A stretch of DNA of 64,000 nucleotides from Candidatus Methanorbis basalitermitum (lineage in GTDB: Archaea > Halobacteriota > Methanomicrobia > Methanomicrobiales > Methanocorpusculaceae), in assembly GCA_031287415.1 (NCBI GenBank), contig JAITSY010000018.1, positions 1 through 64,000 of the forward strand. Direction: 5' to 3'. Shown piece after piece: positions 55,413-64,000 of this stretch (within the stretch, counting starts at the first letter, position 1; every line of letters begins with the position of its first letter). The translations under genes and the position numbers were made by a program. Under the pieces are notes generated by a model, which was not told the origin of the DNA, searched no databases, and saw only the letters and a program-made list of their open reading frames with translations.

Positions 55413-56837
55413 CCAATGTACGGGAGAGTGGCTGCTCAGCTCTTTTACGGGGGAAAGCGAAATATTGCGGCGATTAGTGCAAACCATAATATTTCCGGCG
55501 ATACAATAACCGATCTTGGCGGTGCACGGGTAAGCCCTGGACTCATTGATACCCATCCGCACACAGAAAATAGCTTCCTTGTACCACACGAGTTTGGCAG
55601 GACTGCTCCTTTTCATGGAGTTACCACCGCAATCGCTGACCCGCACAAGATCGCGAATGTTGCCGGGTTTGCTGGCATCGATTTCATGATTTAGGATACA
55701 AAGCATTCTCTAAACGACCTCTTCTTTATGATTCCTTCCTGTGTTTCCACAACCCCAGATGATGTCAGGGCGCCGTCGTTACGGCAGGCGATATCGCAAA
55801 ATGGGCAGCCAATCCCCGTGTTCTCGGGTTTGGTGAATGGATGAACTTCCTGGGAGTACTTGCTGCGTATCCAGAGATTCTGGCAAAACTTTCGTTGTTT
55901 CAGCACATAGATGGCCATGCTCCTGGCCTTACAGAGATGGATATCTGCAGGTACGTCTCTTTTGGTATCAAAACGGATCATGAATGCACTTCTGTTGGGG
56001 AGGCGCGTGAAAAACTTCGGTGTGGTAGTGTACGTTCTTTTGCGGGAAGGCGAGGCAGTAAGGGATGTTGTGGTCCTAGCTTCGGTTGTCAATCCGAATA
56101 CCGTTTCCAACTGTTGCTTTTGTACCGATGATCTGCATGTTGATTCGCTGATCCGTAAGGGATACCATTGTTCACTGCATCCGCGTTGTGGTCGTAGCTG
56201 ACATGCCCCGGAACCTTGCCCTCCACATGACAACGCTTTCGGCAATTGAGTGTTATAGGCTTTCCGACTGCGGCAAGATCGCCCCGGAACGCGTTGCCGA
56301 CTTTTGTGTTCTTGCCGATGGCGATGTGTTCACCATAGATAAAGTGTACAAAGGCAGCGTGCCTGCAGCAGGATATCCTGGCAACAGCGGTAGCAACGCC
56401 ATGTCAGTTGGTGCTGACAGCGTACAGAAGATTGTCCCCGTTAACTGGTATGAGGGCAGCGGTTTTTCCGTGGATTTCGCGAAACGGTTCGAGATGCAGA
56501 TGGGTGCAATTGCCACCTCGATCTCGCATGATGCCAACAACCTCATCGTGACCAATCGGTTCCGATGAGGAGATCCCGACCGGCGCTGCATGTTGTTGCG
56601 GAAGCATGAGGAGGCATGGCGGTTGTGACCGGTAGAGAGGTGACAACTCCTTCCGCTTCCGTTCGGCGGCCTGATGGCAGGCAAATCAACAGAGGTACTG
56701 CTGAAACGTATGGACGAAATCGCCTCGTGTTTGAAGCGTACCTGTGCGTACCAACAGGCGTTGCATCCCTTTCCTTCACCGTAATTCCACATCAGAAGAT
56801 CACACTGCGGGGCAATTTGATGTTGATGCGTCTGTAA
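55413..56837 (+). pseudogene. Adenine deaminase, heavily degraded
   Basis: ARVSPGLIDTHPHTENSFLVPHEFGRTAPFHGVTTAIADPHKIANVAG; DICRYVSFGIKTDHECTSVGEAREKL; CFCTDDLHVDSLIRKGY; GAIATSISHDANNLIV; LLPLPFGGLM; spread over all three frames. Confidence 0.88.
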
Positions 56838-56909
56838 CGGTTCCCCTGTTCCGATAATTTTCTGTGATAGGAAAAGTGATTAACAAGAACAGCAGTACTA
56901 ATTAGCATA

Positions 56910-57425
56910 ATGAAGTTAGAGAGAGGTATTGCTCTCCTATTTGCAACGGCATTTGTTTTTCTACTGGTACTGGCAGGTACTGCGACAGAAATAGATACGA
57001 ATATGATTGGCATCCCAGACCGAACACTGAATTCGTCAAACCTCTACAGCTATCTCACGATAAACTCGGTGTATGCGAACGTGAGCGGAGTAGATGCCGA
57101 ATTTACGGTAAATTACTCGATTGATCCCTGTGTTGAGGTTCTTGTGTTCCTGTTCGGCAAACAGGATCTCAAGAATCGGTTGCTGAAGGTCATCAATTAC
57201 CCAGAGAGCAATTGCAGGAGTCAGGTGGTGAAGTTCACGGATGTGAACGTCACACGAGCAAGTTTTTTCGTCATGAGTGTTGGTGTCGATCAAATTGATG
57301 GTACATACTGGTATCCGCGCCATGAGTTTGCAACAATGATTCCCAACCTCACATTCCACACCAAAAAATTTGATCAGATCTACAACAGCACCCGTGTGAT
57401 CGAGCGGGGATTCGGCTACTATTAA
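56910..57425 (+). CDS. Hypothetical secreted/membrane-anchored protein
   Basis: N-terminal hydrophobic segment GIALLFATAFVFLLVLAGTAT; 171 aa. Confidence 0.55.
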   Translation: MKLERGIALLFATAFVFLLVLAGTATEIDTNMIGIPDRTLNSSNLYSYLTINSVYANVSGVDAEFTVNYSIDPCVEVLVFLFGKQDLKNRLLKVINYPESNCRSQVVKFTDVNVTRASFFVMSVGVDQIDGTYWYPRHEFATMIPNLTFHTKKFDQIYNSTRVIERGFGYY

Positions 57426-57428
57426 ATC

Positions 57429-58838
57429 ATGCAGATGTTTGTAGGCGGTACGGAGATCGAAAGTGTTTCCGGCGAGACGATTCCTGTCATGAATCCTGCA
57501 ACCGGCAGTGTGATCGAGACCATTCCAGCGGGAACCGTAGCGGACGTCGCAGCAGCAGTTGAGGTTGCGAAGGCTTCCCAGCCAAAATGGGACTGCGTAA
57601 GTCCTGCAGATAGGGCCAGGATTCTGATCGCAGCAGGCTCACGTATCCGGCAGGAGGCAACCGGTCTTGCGAGGCTACTGACAACAGAACAGGGAAAACC
57701 CTTCCCCGAGGCAAAGGATGAGATTTTGGGAACTGCCCACATCTTTGAGTACTATGCCTCGATGGCCGGCAGCATCCGCGGCGATGCGGCAGTGTTGCCG
57801 AAGTATGGATACATGAATGTTATCCGAAAACCGCTTGGCATCTGCGGGGTGATTGTGCCGTGGAATATGCCAGCTATCATCTTTGGATGGAAGGCGGGAG
57901 CTGCGCTTGCCTGTGGCAATGCGGTGATTGCAAAACCCTCAGTGACGGCACCTCTGACTGTTCTGCGAATTGCGGAGCTGCTCGTGTCGACTGGCATTCC
58001 GGGAGGCGTGCTGAATGTGGTTACGGGAACGGGTGGAACGGTAGGTGATGCGGTTGTGTGCTGTCCTGATATCCGCCATGTGTCCTTCACCGGTTCGGTT
58101 GCGACGGGCAGGGCCGTTGCCCTTGCCGCGGCGCCAATGCTGAAAAAACTTACACTGGAACTTGGAGGAAACGATGCATTCATTGTTGCGGCAGATGCGG
58201 ATATCGATGCAGCGGTCGCGGGAGCGGTCCGCAGCCGCTTCTACAACTGCGGGCAGGTTTGTACAGCGGCGAAGCGGATTCTAGTCGACGCCTGTATTGC
58301 AGATGCGTTCATCAGAAAGGCGCAGGCAGAGATCGAAAAACTCGTGGTCGGCAACGGGTTTGAGAAGGTGGATATGGGGCCGTTGCATCATCCAGACCAA
58401 CGCGATGCAGTTGCGTCTGCTGTAGACCGAATTGTACATGATGGATGCGGGAAAATTGTCTGCGGCGGGAAAAAACTGGAAAGTCCCGGAAACTTTTACC
58501 TGCCAACGCTTCTTTCGGATGTTGCTCCTGATGCAGTGGCTGAAGAGATCTTCGGTCCGGTGATGCCAGTGATATCGTATGAGACGCTGGACGAGGCAAT
58601 CGATATTGCAAACGGTACACCGTACGGACTTGGCGCATCGATATGGACAAAAGATATGAAAACCGCCTACACGGCAACAGAACAGCTTTGCTCTGGTGTT
58701 GTCTGGGTAAACAAGCATCTGATTCTCCCGCCGGAGCTTCCCTTTGGAGGGATAGGAGATTCTGGATACGGGCGGGAAAATGGCACAGACTTCATCTCTG
58801 CATACACCGAATCAAAGAGTATTCTCATCGGTATCTAA
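57429..58838 (+). CDS. Aldehyde dehydrogenase family protein
   Basis: VIVPWNMPAIIFGWKAGAALACGNAVIAKPS, FTGSVATGRAV, LELGGNDAFIV, FYNCGQVCTAAKRI. Confidence 0.94.
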   Translation: MQMFVGGTEIESVSGETIPVMNPATGSVIETIPAGTVADVAAAVEVAKASQPKWDCVSPADRARILIAAGSRIRQEATGLARLLTTEQGKPFPEAKDEILGTAHIFEYYASMAGSIRGDAAVLPKYGYMNVIRKPLGICGVIVPWNMPAIIFGWKAGAALACGNAVIAKPSVTAPLTVLRIAELLVSTGIPGGVLNVVTGTGGTVGDAVVCCPDIRHVSFTGSVATGRAVALAAAPMLKKLTLELGGNDAFIVAADADIDAAVAGAVRSRFYNCGQVCTAAKRILVDACIADAFIRKAQAEIEKLVVGNGFEKVDMGPLHHPDQRDAVASAVDRIVHDGCGKIVCGGKKLESPGNFYLPTLLSDVAPDAVAEEIFGPVMPVISYETLDEAIDIANGTPYGLGASIWTKDMKTAYTATEQLCSGVVWVNKHLILPPELPFGGIGDSGYGRENGTDFISAYTESKSILIGI

Positions 58839-58845
58839 TCTTTTG

Positions 58846-58924
58846 CTGCAAAACCAAGGCTTTGCAGATCAGCCTGCCAGTAGCAGGCAGGAGTTGCGTG
58901 GTAGCGGAACCCGCTGCCCTGCTG
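58846..58924. repeat. Modular hairpin repeat, three palindromes
   Basis: ctgcaaaaccaaggctttgcag + cctgccagtagcaggcagg + gttgcgtggtagcggaacccgctgccctgc. Confidence 0.75.
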
Positions 58925-59011
58925 GTTTTATGAATGTGATTCTGAGAAAAAACGAAACGGTTGATTTATATTGATCCCCTTCTAACTTGTTAAAGCGCGT
59001 AGGTGCAAACT

Positions 59012-59083
59012 GTCCCGGTAGGGTAGAGGATATCCTAGAAGCCTGCGGAGCTTTTGACCTGGGTTCAAGTCCCAGCCGGGACG
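59012..59083 (+). tRNA. tRNA-Arg (anticodon GCG)
   Basis: GTCCCGG...CCGGGAC acceptor stem, anticodon loop CTGCGGA, T-arm CTGGGTTCAAGTCCCAG. Confidence 0.9.
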
Positions 59084-59142
59084 TAGAGTTTTTTTCAGTG
59101 TTGATGAAACAGGGTTGCTGTTTTTCCTGCATCAAATAAGTA

Positions 59143-59253
59143 TGGACTTGCCGGTTTTAGTGGTAATATCTAACTGTTTCGTCGTTCTCTATTGGTACAG
59201 ACTGTTATATTTCAGATTTGAAGAACTGTTCCCATTCAAACTGATAATTCCGA
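59143..59253 (+). repeat. MITE-like repeat, full-length 111 bp
   Basis: tggacttgccggttttagtggtaatatctaactgtttcgtcg...cccattcaaactgataattccg. Confidence 0.9.
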
Positions 59254-59493
59254 ATAGATATGTGTATTCGCTATGATACTGATAGTCGCGGTAAAGACCT
59301 CTGTCTTTAGAAAAAACCTCCGTCACACTGCAGCTTACGGACTGATTGTGCGAAAAACCGGAAAATTGGTGCGGTTAAGTTTGACCTCGGGCCTCATTTA
59401 ATCGGGAACGTTGCACTGCTCCCGCCTCACCGGTGATGAAGTTCAGGTGTATGCTTCCACATAGAAACATACTTCTGAAAAAATTGCAAAACA

Positions 59494-60345
59494 CTACCGT
59501 AGCACCGCAATCAAATCGCCTTTCGTCGCACCGACATGCCGGGCAACCGGTTCGCACTTTACGGTCATCAGATAGGCAACCGGCGGAAGGTTACTGTATT
59601 CGGTCAGGCTTTCGTAGTTTGCAAGACCCTTTGCAATGATCAGCGTTGCGTGTTTCATTGCCTCTTTGACTTCTGGGGGATAGAATTGCGGATGCAGGCC
59701 AAGCTGTGATCCGCCGCCTGCGTGACAGATTGCATCTGCTGCCTCTTCCAGATGAAGAGTCTCTGCCTCGTGCATGGTCACATCATTGAGCATCGGCTGA
59801 TCTTTTACCACGATGGTGACATGGCTACCTCGTCTGTGGAGCGCTTCGCACAGCATTTTATCGAAGATCACCTCGCCGCAGTTGTCGGTACAGTATACAA
59901 CTCTATCTGCCTGGGCGAGGATCTCTCCTGTGTCGTCCTGCGCAAGACCGCGAGCAAACATTTTGCGGAAATATCCGGTGAAGTCTTTGGCAATTTCATG
60001 GCCGCTGACCCCATAGTCCATGGCGTTTCCGATGACCGCGGCAACGATGTAGTCATGAATGGTGGTAAGCATTGGCCGGACTGCCTTGGCAGCATCTGCG
60101 GCAACCGCATTGTCCTGCACCTTGAGGTCCGCATAGGGATCGGCGGATCCTATCACTTCATAGCAGCAGCGATGCACCGCCCCTGCGATCACTGACACCC
60201 CGATCAGCTCATTCGCTTTGGCATCATACAACTGCGTGCATTTGTCCAGTGCCTGCGCAATCGTTTTGCTGTCAGCAGCTGCGTGTTCGGCTTCTGCCAC
60301 AACCCTTGAGAGCAGGCATGTCCTGCATTCCGGCGCAAGTTTCAT
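59494..60345 (-). CDS. DUF89 (ARMT1-like) family protein
   Basis: MKLAPECRTCLLSRVVAEAE; VYCTDNCGEVIFDKMLCEALHRRG; IIAKGLANYESLTE. Confidence 0.9.
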   Translation of the reverse strand: MKLAPECRTCLLSRVVAEAEHAAADSKTIAQALDKCTQLYDAKANELIGVSVIAGAVHRCCYEVIGSADPYADLKVQDNAVAADAAKAVRPMLTTIHDYIVAAVIGNAMDYGVSGHEIAKDFTGYFRKMFARGLAQDDTGEILAQADRVVYCTDNCGEVIFDKMLCEALHRRGSHVTIVVKDQPMLNDVTMHEAETLHLEEAADAICHAGGGSQLGLHPQFYPPEVKEAMKHATLIIAKGLANYESLTEYSNLPPVAYLMTVKCEPVARHVGATKGDLIAVLR

Positions 60346-60377
60346 GAACTCATCTCCAAAATCGAAAAAATTTCAGA

Positions 60378-60450
60378 TGGGGCCGCCGCGATTTGAACGC
60401 GAGTCAGAAGACCCCCAGTCTCCTAGGATTCCAGGCTACCCTACGGCCCC
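60378..60450 (-). tRNA. tRNA-Pro (anticodon GGG)
   Basis: Reverse complement GGGGCCG...CGGCCCC A; anticodon stem GGAGA/TCTTC with loop CTGGGGG; T-arm TCGCGTTCAAATCGCGG. Confidence 0.9.
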
Positions 60451-60514
60451 AAGTACATCTCCCATTTCAGTATGAAGTATTTTATTTATTGGATGTGCCT
60501 CCTTTATTAGCTTT

Positions 60515-60625
60515 CGGACTTATCGGTTTTAGTGGTAATATATATCTGTTTTGTAGTTCTCTATTGATATAGACTGTTGTATTTCTGATTTGAAGAACTG
60601 TTCCCATTCAAACTGACAAATTCTG
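60515..60625 (+). repeat. MITE-like repeat, full-length 111 bp
   Basis: cggacttatcggttttagtggtaatatatatctgttttgtag...cccattcaaactgacaaattctg. Confidence 0.9.
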
Positions 60626-60723
60626 TTAATTTTTACTTTGGCATCTGCAAAAAAGGCTGTTCGCAGATCCTCGACATGGTCAACGATATCAAGTTTTCCG
60701 CGGCCTGCATAGACCATGGCCAT

Positions 60724-60753
60724 GCTGCACACGCCTCAGGCAAAGGTGTGCAG
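60724..60753. repeat. Solo hairpin module between tRNA-Pro and tRNA-Lys
   Basis: ctgcacacgcctcaggcaaaggtgtgcag inverted repeat. Confidence 0.6.
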
Positions 60754-60973
60754 TTCATCCGAACCCTGCCAGATATGCGTTCCTCATCAACCCCGGAATT
60801 TTATTATCTGGGAACTGATAACCTGCATAATACGAAGGTAGTGCCAGGGGCAGTTGGGCGAAAACAATGTCTCCCTTGCTAGAGCATGTGAAGCCTGGTG
60901 TATGTACAACAAACCGAAATATATATATATTTTTCAATCCAAATAATGATGCTATCTTTCTGGAGGCCAACAG

Positions 60974-61047
60974 GGGCCAGTAGATCAGTCAGGCAGATCG
61001 TCGGACTTTTAATCCGCAGGTCGGGGGTTCAACTCCCTCCTGGCCCG
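60974..61047 (+). tRNA. tRNA-Lys (anticodon TTT)
   Basis: GGGCCAG...CTGGCCC acceptor; anticodon loop CTTTTAA; T-arm GGGGGTTCAACTCCC-type. Confidence 0.92.
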
Positions 61048-61246
61048 TTTGTACGCTACAGTGGGTTTAATTCGGGGATTTGATATTCGAGGAAGTTCTC
61101 CTATTGACGTTTCGGTAGCGTGCATTGGCGCGTCCGTTGGACACTTTACAAAGCGTCAACAAAAAACTCTGAGGTTTTTATGTGGTGAGAATTCTGAACA
61201 CAAGCACAGACATCCATATCTATCCAAATCTTCCATGAGGAGCTCT

Positions 61247-61495
61247 ATGACACGACTAAACGTATTACTCCATGAGATGGTCCCCATTCACCAGATCATG
61301 ACCCAGGAAGAAGTTGCAAGTCTTCTTGCCGACTATGACATTATCGAAGAGCACCTTCCTAAAATGTATCATGATGATCCTGCCGTTAAAGCCTGCGGAG
61401 CAAAACCGGGAATGGTTATCCGCATCACACGCAAAAGCCAGACAGCAGGTGAGGCTACCTCCTACCGCCTTGTGGTCAGACAGCCGAAAAAATAA
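61247..61495 (+). CDS. rpoH: DNA-directed RNA polymerase subunit H
   Basis: [74 protein letters not shown]. Confidence 0.95.
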   Translation: MTRLNVLLHEMVPIHQIMTQEEVASLLADYDIIEEHLPKMYHDDPAVKACGAKPGMVIRITRKSQTAGEATSYRLVVRQPKK

Positions 61496-61501
61496 CCGGA
61501 G

Positions 61502-63064
61502 ATGATATACTTGATTGATAGAAGTGTACTTTCCGGAGCGTACTTCTCCCAGGAGCACGTCGCCCGTCACCAGCTTGATTCGTTCAATAACTTTGTGGAG
61601 TACAATCTTCAGAAGGTTGTCAACGAACAACGCATCGTTGAGACAGAGATTGAAAACCGGGGAAAGAACCAGGATCCTGTATGGGTTGAGATTGGAGATA
61701 TTCGGGTAGAAAAGCCGATCGTCCGTGAAGCGGACGGATCGCAGAGCAACTTATATCCAGCCGAAGCGCGTCTGCGCAATCTCACCTACGCAGCTCCGAT
61801 GATTCTCACTATGACCTTGCATCAGGGCGCGAAGGAGTTTGAATCGCAGGAGACTATCATCGGTCAGCTCCCAGTGATGATCGGATCTGAGAAATGCAAC
61901 CTCTGCGGACTTTCCAGCACAGAGAGAGCCGAGCAGGGCGAAGATCCGAACGATCCCGGAGGATATTTCATCGTTAACGGCACCGAACGGGTGTTAATGA
62001 CACTTGAGGATCTTGCCTCGAACAAGATCATGACCGAATACACCGAACGATACAATGAACAAATTCATGTGTCAAAGGTGTTTTCGCAGTTTCGTGGTTA
62101 TCGTGCCCTTGTTGTTGTCGAGAAAAACAAGAAAAATCTCCTTGATGTCAGCTTCCCGTCGATTGCAGGCCATCTGCACTTCGCAGATCTGATGCGTGCC
62201 CTTGGTCTTGAAACCGATGAGGAGATTGTATCTGCCGTATCTCTTTCAGAGGATGTCTTAACCTATATGATGCAAAATCTCGAGGAGTCAGAGTGTGCCA
62301 ACTCTGAAGAAGGAATCATGTACGTCGGCAAGAAACTTGCGCCGAATCAAACGAAGGATTATCAGAGAAAACGCGCAGAGTTTGTGCTTGACAGCTATTT
62401 GCTGCCTCATTTAAACTACCTGATCCCTCATAACTTAAAGCCCGGAGACAAGGGCTATGATAGCTATGCAAAAAATGTTCGCGTTGCAAAGGCTGAATTC
62501 CTCGGCAGAATGGCAGAAGCCTGTTTCGATCTTGCCCTCGGCAAGAGAAGAATCGATGACAAGGATCACTACTCCAACAAACGTCTGAAGCTTGCAGGCG
62601 ATCTTATGGAGGATCTGTTCCGTATTTCTTTGAATAGACTGACGCGCGACGTAAAGTACCAGCTTGAGCGTGCGAGCATGCGCCACAGAGAGCTCGCCAT
62701 CGGTACGGTTGTCCGTGCGGATGTGCTGACTGAGCGATTAATCCACCCGCTTGCAACGGGAAACTGGGTTGGCGGGAGGACGGGTGTATCCCAGTTGATG
62801 GACCGCGTGGATCACATGTCGGTCATTTCCCATCTTCGCCGTGTCATTTCGCCGCTGTCCCGATCCCAGCCCCATTTCGAGGCCCGCGATCTGCATCCGA
62901 CTCAGTGGGGAAGAATCTGTCCGTCCGAGACGCCCGAAGGACCGAATTGTGGTCTCGTGAAGAACTTTGCCCAGCTTGTTGAGATCAGCAAGGGGATCGG
63001 GGACGAAGAAGAGATGTCGCGCATTATCTACAGTATGAACATCGCACCTATCCGAAGTGAGTAA
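61502..63064 (+). CDS. DNA-directed RNA polymerase subunit B''
   Basis: 520 aa N-terminal RNAP beta; [42 protein letters not shown]. Confidence 0.96.
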   Translation: MIYLIDRSVLSGAYFSQEHVARHQLDSFNNFVEYNLQKVVNEQRIVETEIENRGKNQDPVWVEIGDIRVEKPIVREADGSQSNLYPAEARLRNLTYAAPMILTMTLHQGAKEFESQETIIGQLPVMIGSEKCNLCGLSSTERAEQGEDPNDPGGYFIVNGTERVLMTLEDLASNKIMTEYTERYNEQIHVSKVFSQFRGYRALVVVEKNKKNLLDVSFPSIAGHLHFADLMRALGLETDEEIVSAVSLSEDVLTYMMQNLEESECANSEEGIMYVGKKLAPNQTKDYQRKRAEFVLDSYLLPHLNYLIPHNLKPGDKGYDSYAKNVRVAKAEFLGRMAEACFDLALGKRRIDDKDHYSNKRLKLAGDLMEDLFRISLNRLTRDVKYQLERASMRHRELAIGTVVRADVLTERLIHPLATGNWVGGRTGVSQLMDRVDHMSVISHLRRVISPLSRSQPHFEARDLHPTQWGRICPSETPEGPNCGLVKNFAQLVEISKGIGDEEEMSRIIYSMNIAPIRSE

Positions 63065-63065
63065 A

Positions 63066-64000
63066 ATGGGACAGAAAATGGCAAGGGTTTTTGTTGACGG
63101 AGCATTGTTCGGTAAGACTGACGACGCAGAAGGGTTTACCAGGAATTTCCGTCAGATGCGGAGATACGGTCAAATTCCGACCGAGGTCAACATATCCTAC
63201 AAAAACTATAGTAATGAGGTCGTGATCAATACAGATCGCGGACGGGCCCGTCGTCCGTTAATCATTGTTGAAAACGGCATTCCTGCTGTTACCCCAGAGG
63301 ATATTGAGAAGGTGCAGAGTGGCGAATATGAATTTCGGACGCTTGTTTCTCAGGGCAAGATTGAGTTCATTGATGCAGAGGAGGAGGATGATCTCTACAT
63401 TGCGGTGTACGAGGAAGACCTAATGCCCGAACACACACACCTTGAGATCGATCCGTCGCTGATTCTTGGTATTGGAGCTGCGCATATTCCATTCCCGGAA
63501 CACAATGCATCGCCACGTGTTACGATGGGTGCGGGCATGATTAAGCAGGCTCTTGGGTTTGCCCAGGCAAACATGAAACTGCGGCCCGATACCCGCGGTC
63601 ATATGCTGCATTATGCACAGGTGCCGATGGTGCATACACAGGCAGCGGAATTGATTGGTTCGGATACCCGTCCCCAGGGACAAAATTTTTGTGTGGCCAT
63701 CATTTCCTACGAGGGATACAATATTGAAGATGCACTGATCTTCAATAAGGCCTCTGTCGAGCGTGGTCTTGGCCGTTCCCACTTCTTCAGAACATATGAG
63801 GGTGAGGAGCGCCGCTACCCCGGAGGACAGGTTGACAGGATCGAGGTTCCGGACCTGGCCGATGACATTCAGGGCTCCCACGGGGCAGGTTCTTATGCAA
63901 ACCTTGGCACCGACGGCATCATCAATCCTGAAACCTGCGTGCGGGCAAAGGATGTGTTGATCGGCAAGACATCGCCGCCACGGTTCTTAGAAGAGTTGAC
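63066..64000 (+). CDS. DNA-directed RNA polymerase subunit B' (truncated by window end)
   Basis: [53 protein letters not shown]...[32 protein letters not shown]; open to the window end. Confidence 0.95.
   Translation, partial: MGQKMARVFVDGALFGKTDDAEGFTRNFRQMRRYGQIPTEVNISYKNYSNEVVINTDRGRARRPLIIVENGIPAVTPEDIEKVQSGEYEFRTLVSQGKIEFIDAEEEDDLYIAVYEEDLMPEHTHLEIDPSLILGIGAAHIPFPEHNASPRVTMGAGMIKQALGFAQANMKLRPDTRGHMLHYAQVPMVHTQAAELIGSDTRPQGQNFCVAIISYEGYNIEDALIFNKASVERGLGRSHFFRTYEGEERRYPGGQVDRIEVPDLADDIQGSHGAGSYANLGTDGIINPETCVRAKDVLIGKTSPPRFLEEL

Noticed and set aside
59135-59261. 8-bp target-site duplication flanking the MITE (aataagta / aatagata)
   Set aside because: Two mismatches, and not reproduced at the other copies, so not claimed.
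1-64000. CRISPR array
   Set aside because: No regularly spaced direct repeats were found; the dispersed repeats are single-copy per locus and palindromic or MITE-like.

Overview
The window is euryarchaeal, from a methanogen. Gene content (split RNA polymerase B genes, FmdE family, Topo VI, aIF1 and aIF1A, RFC small subunit, DHH/RecJ, DUF2070, UPF0212, DUF2115) suggests Methanomicrobiales, possibly Methanocorpusculum-like; this is inference. A housekeeping backbone (infA, valS, top6A/B, hisS, pyrG, guaA, cca, thpR, glyA, nadE, hcp, rpoH/rpoB, three tRNAs) is interleaved with many decaying genes: a trans-sulfuration enzyme, an ABC transporter, a surface protein, an Lhr-type helicase, a NUDIX protein, a Thoeris ThsB-like TIR protein, a vWA protein, argD, a hisC deletion remnant, an FAD oxidoreductase, a DNA methyltransferase fragment and adenine deaminase. 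Two dispersed intergenic repeat families stand out. One is a ~110-bp MITE-like element with imperfect ~19-bp terminal inverted repeats (six copies plus one palindromic derivative). The other is a modular GC-rich hairpin family (about 12 loci) built from recombinable palindromes; at one locus it appears to supply the start codon of a PAPS-reductase/cysteine-desulfurase fusion gene. The decay pattern resembles reductive evolution in a host-associated archaeon, but unpolished sequencing indels could explain some of the single-base frameshifts.
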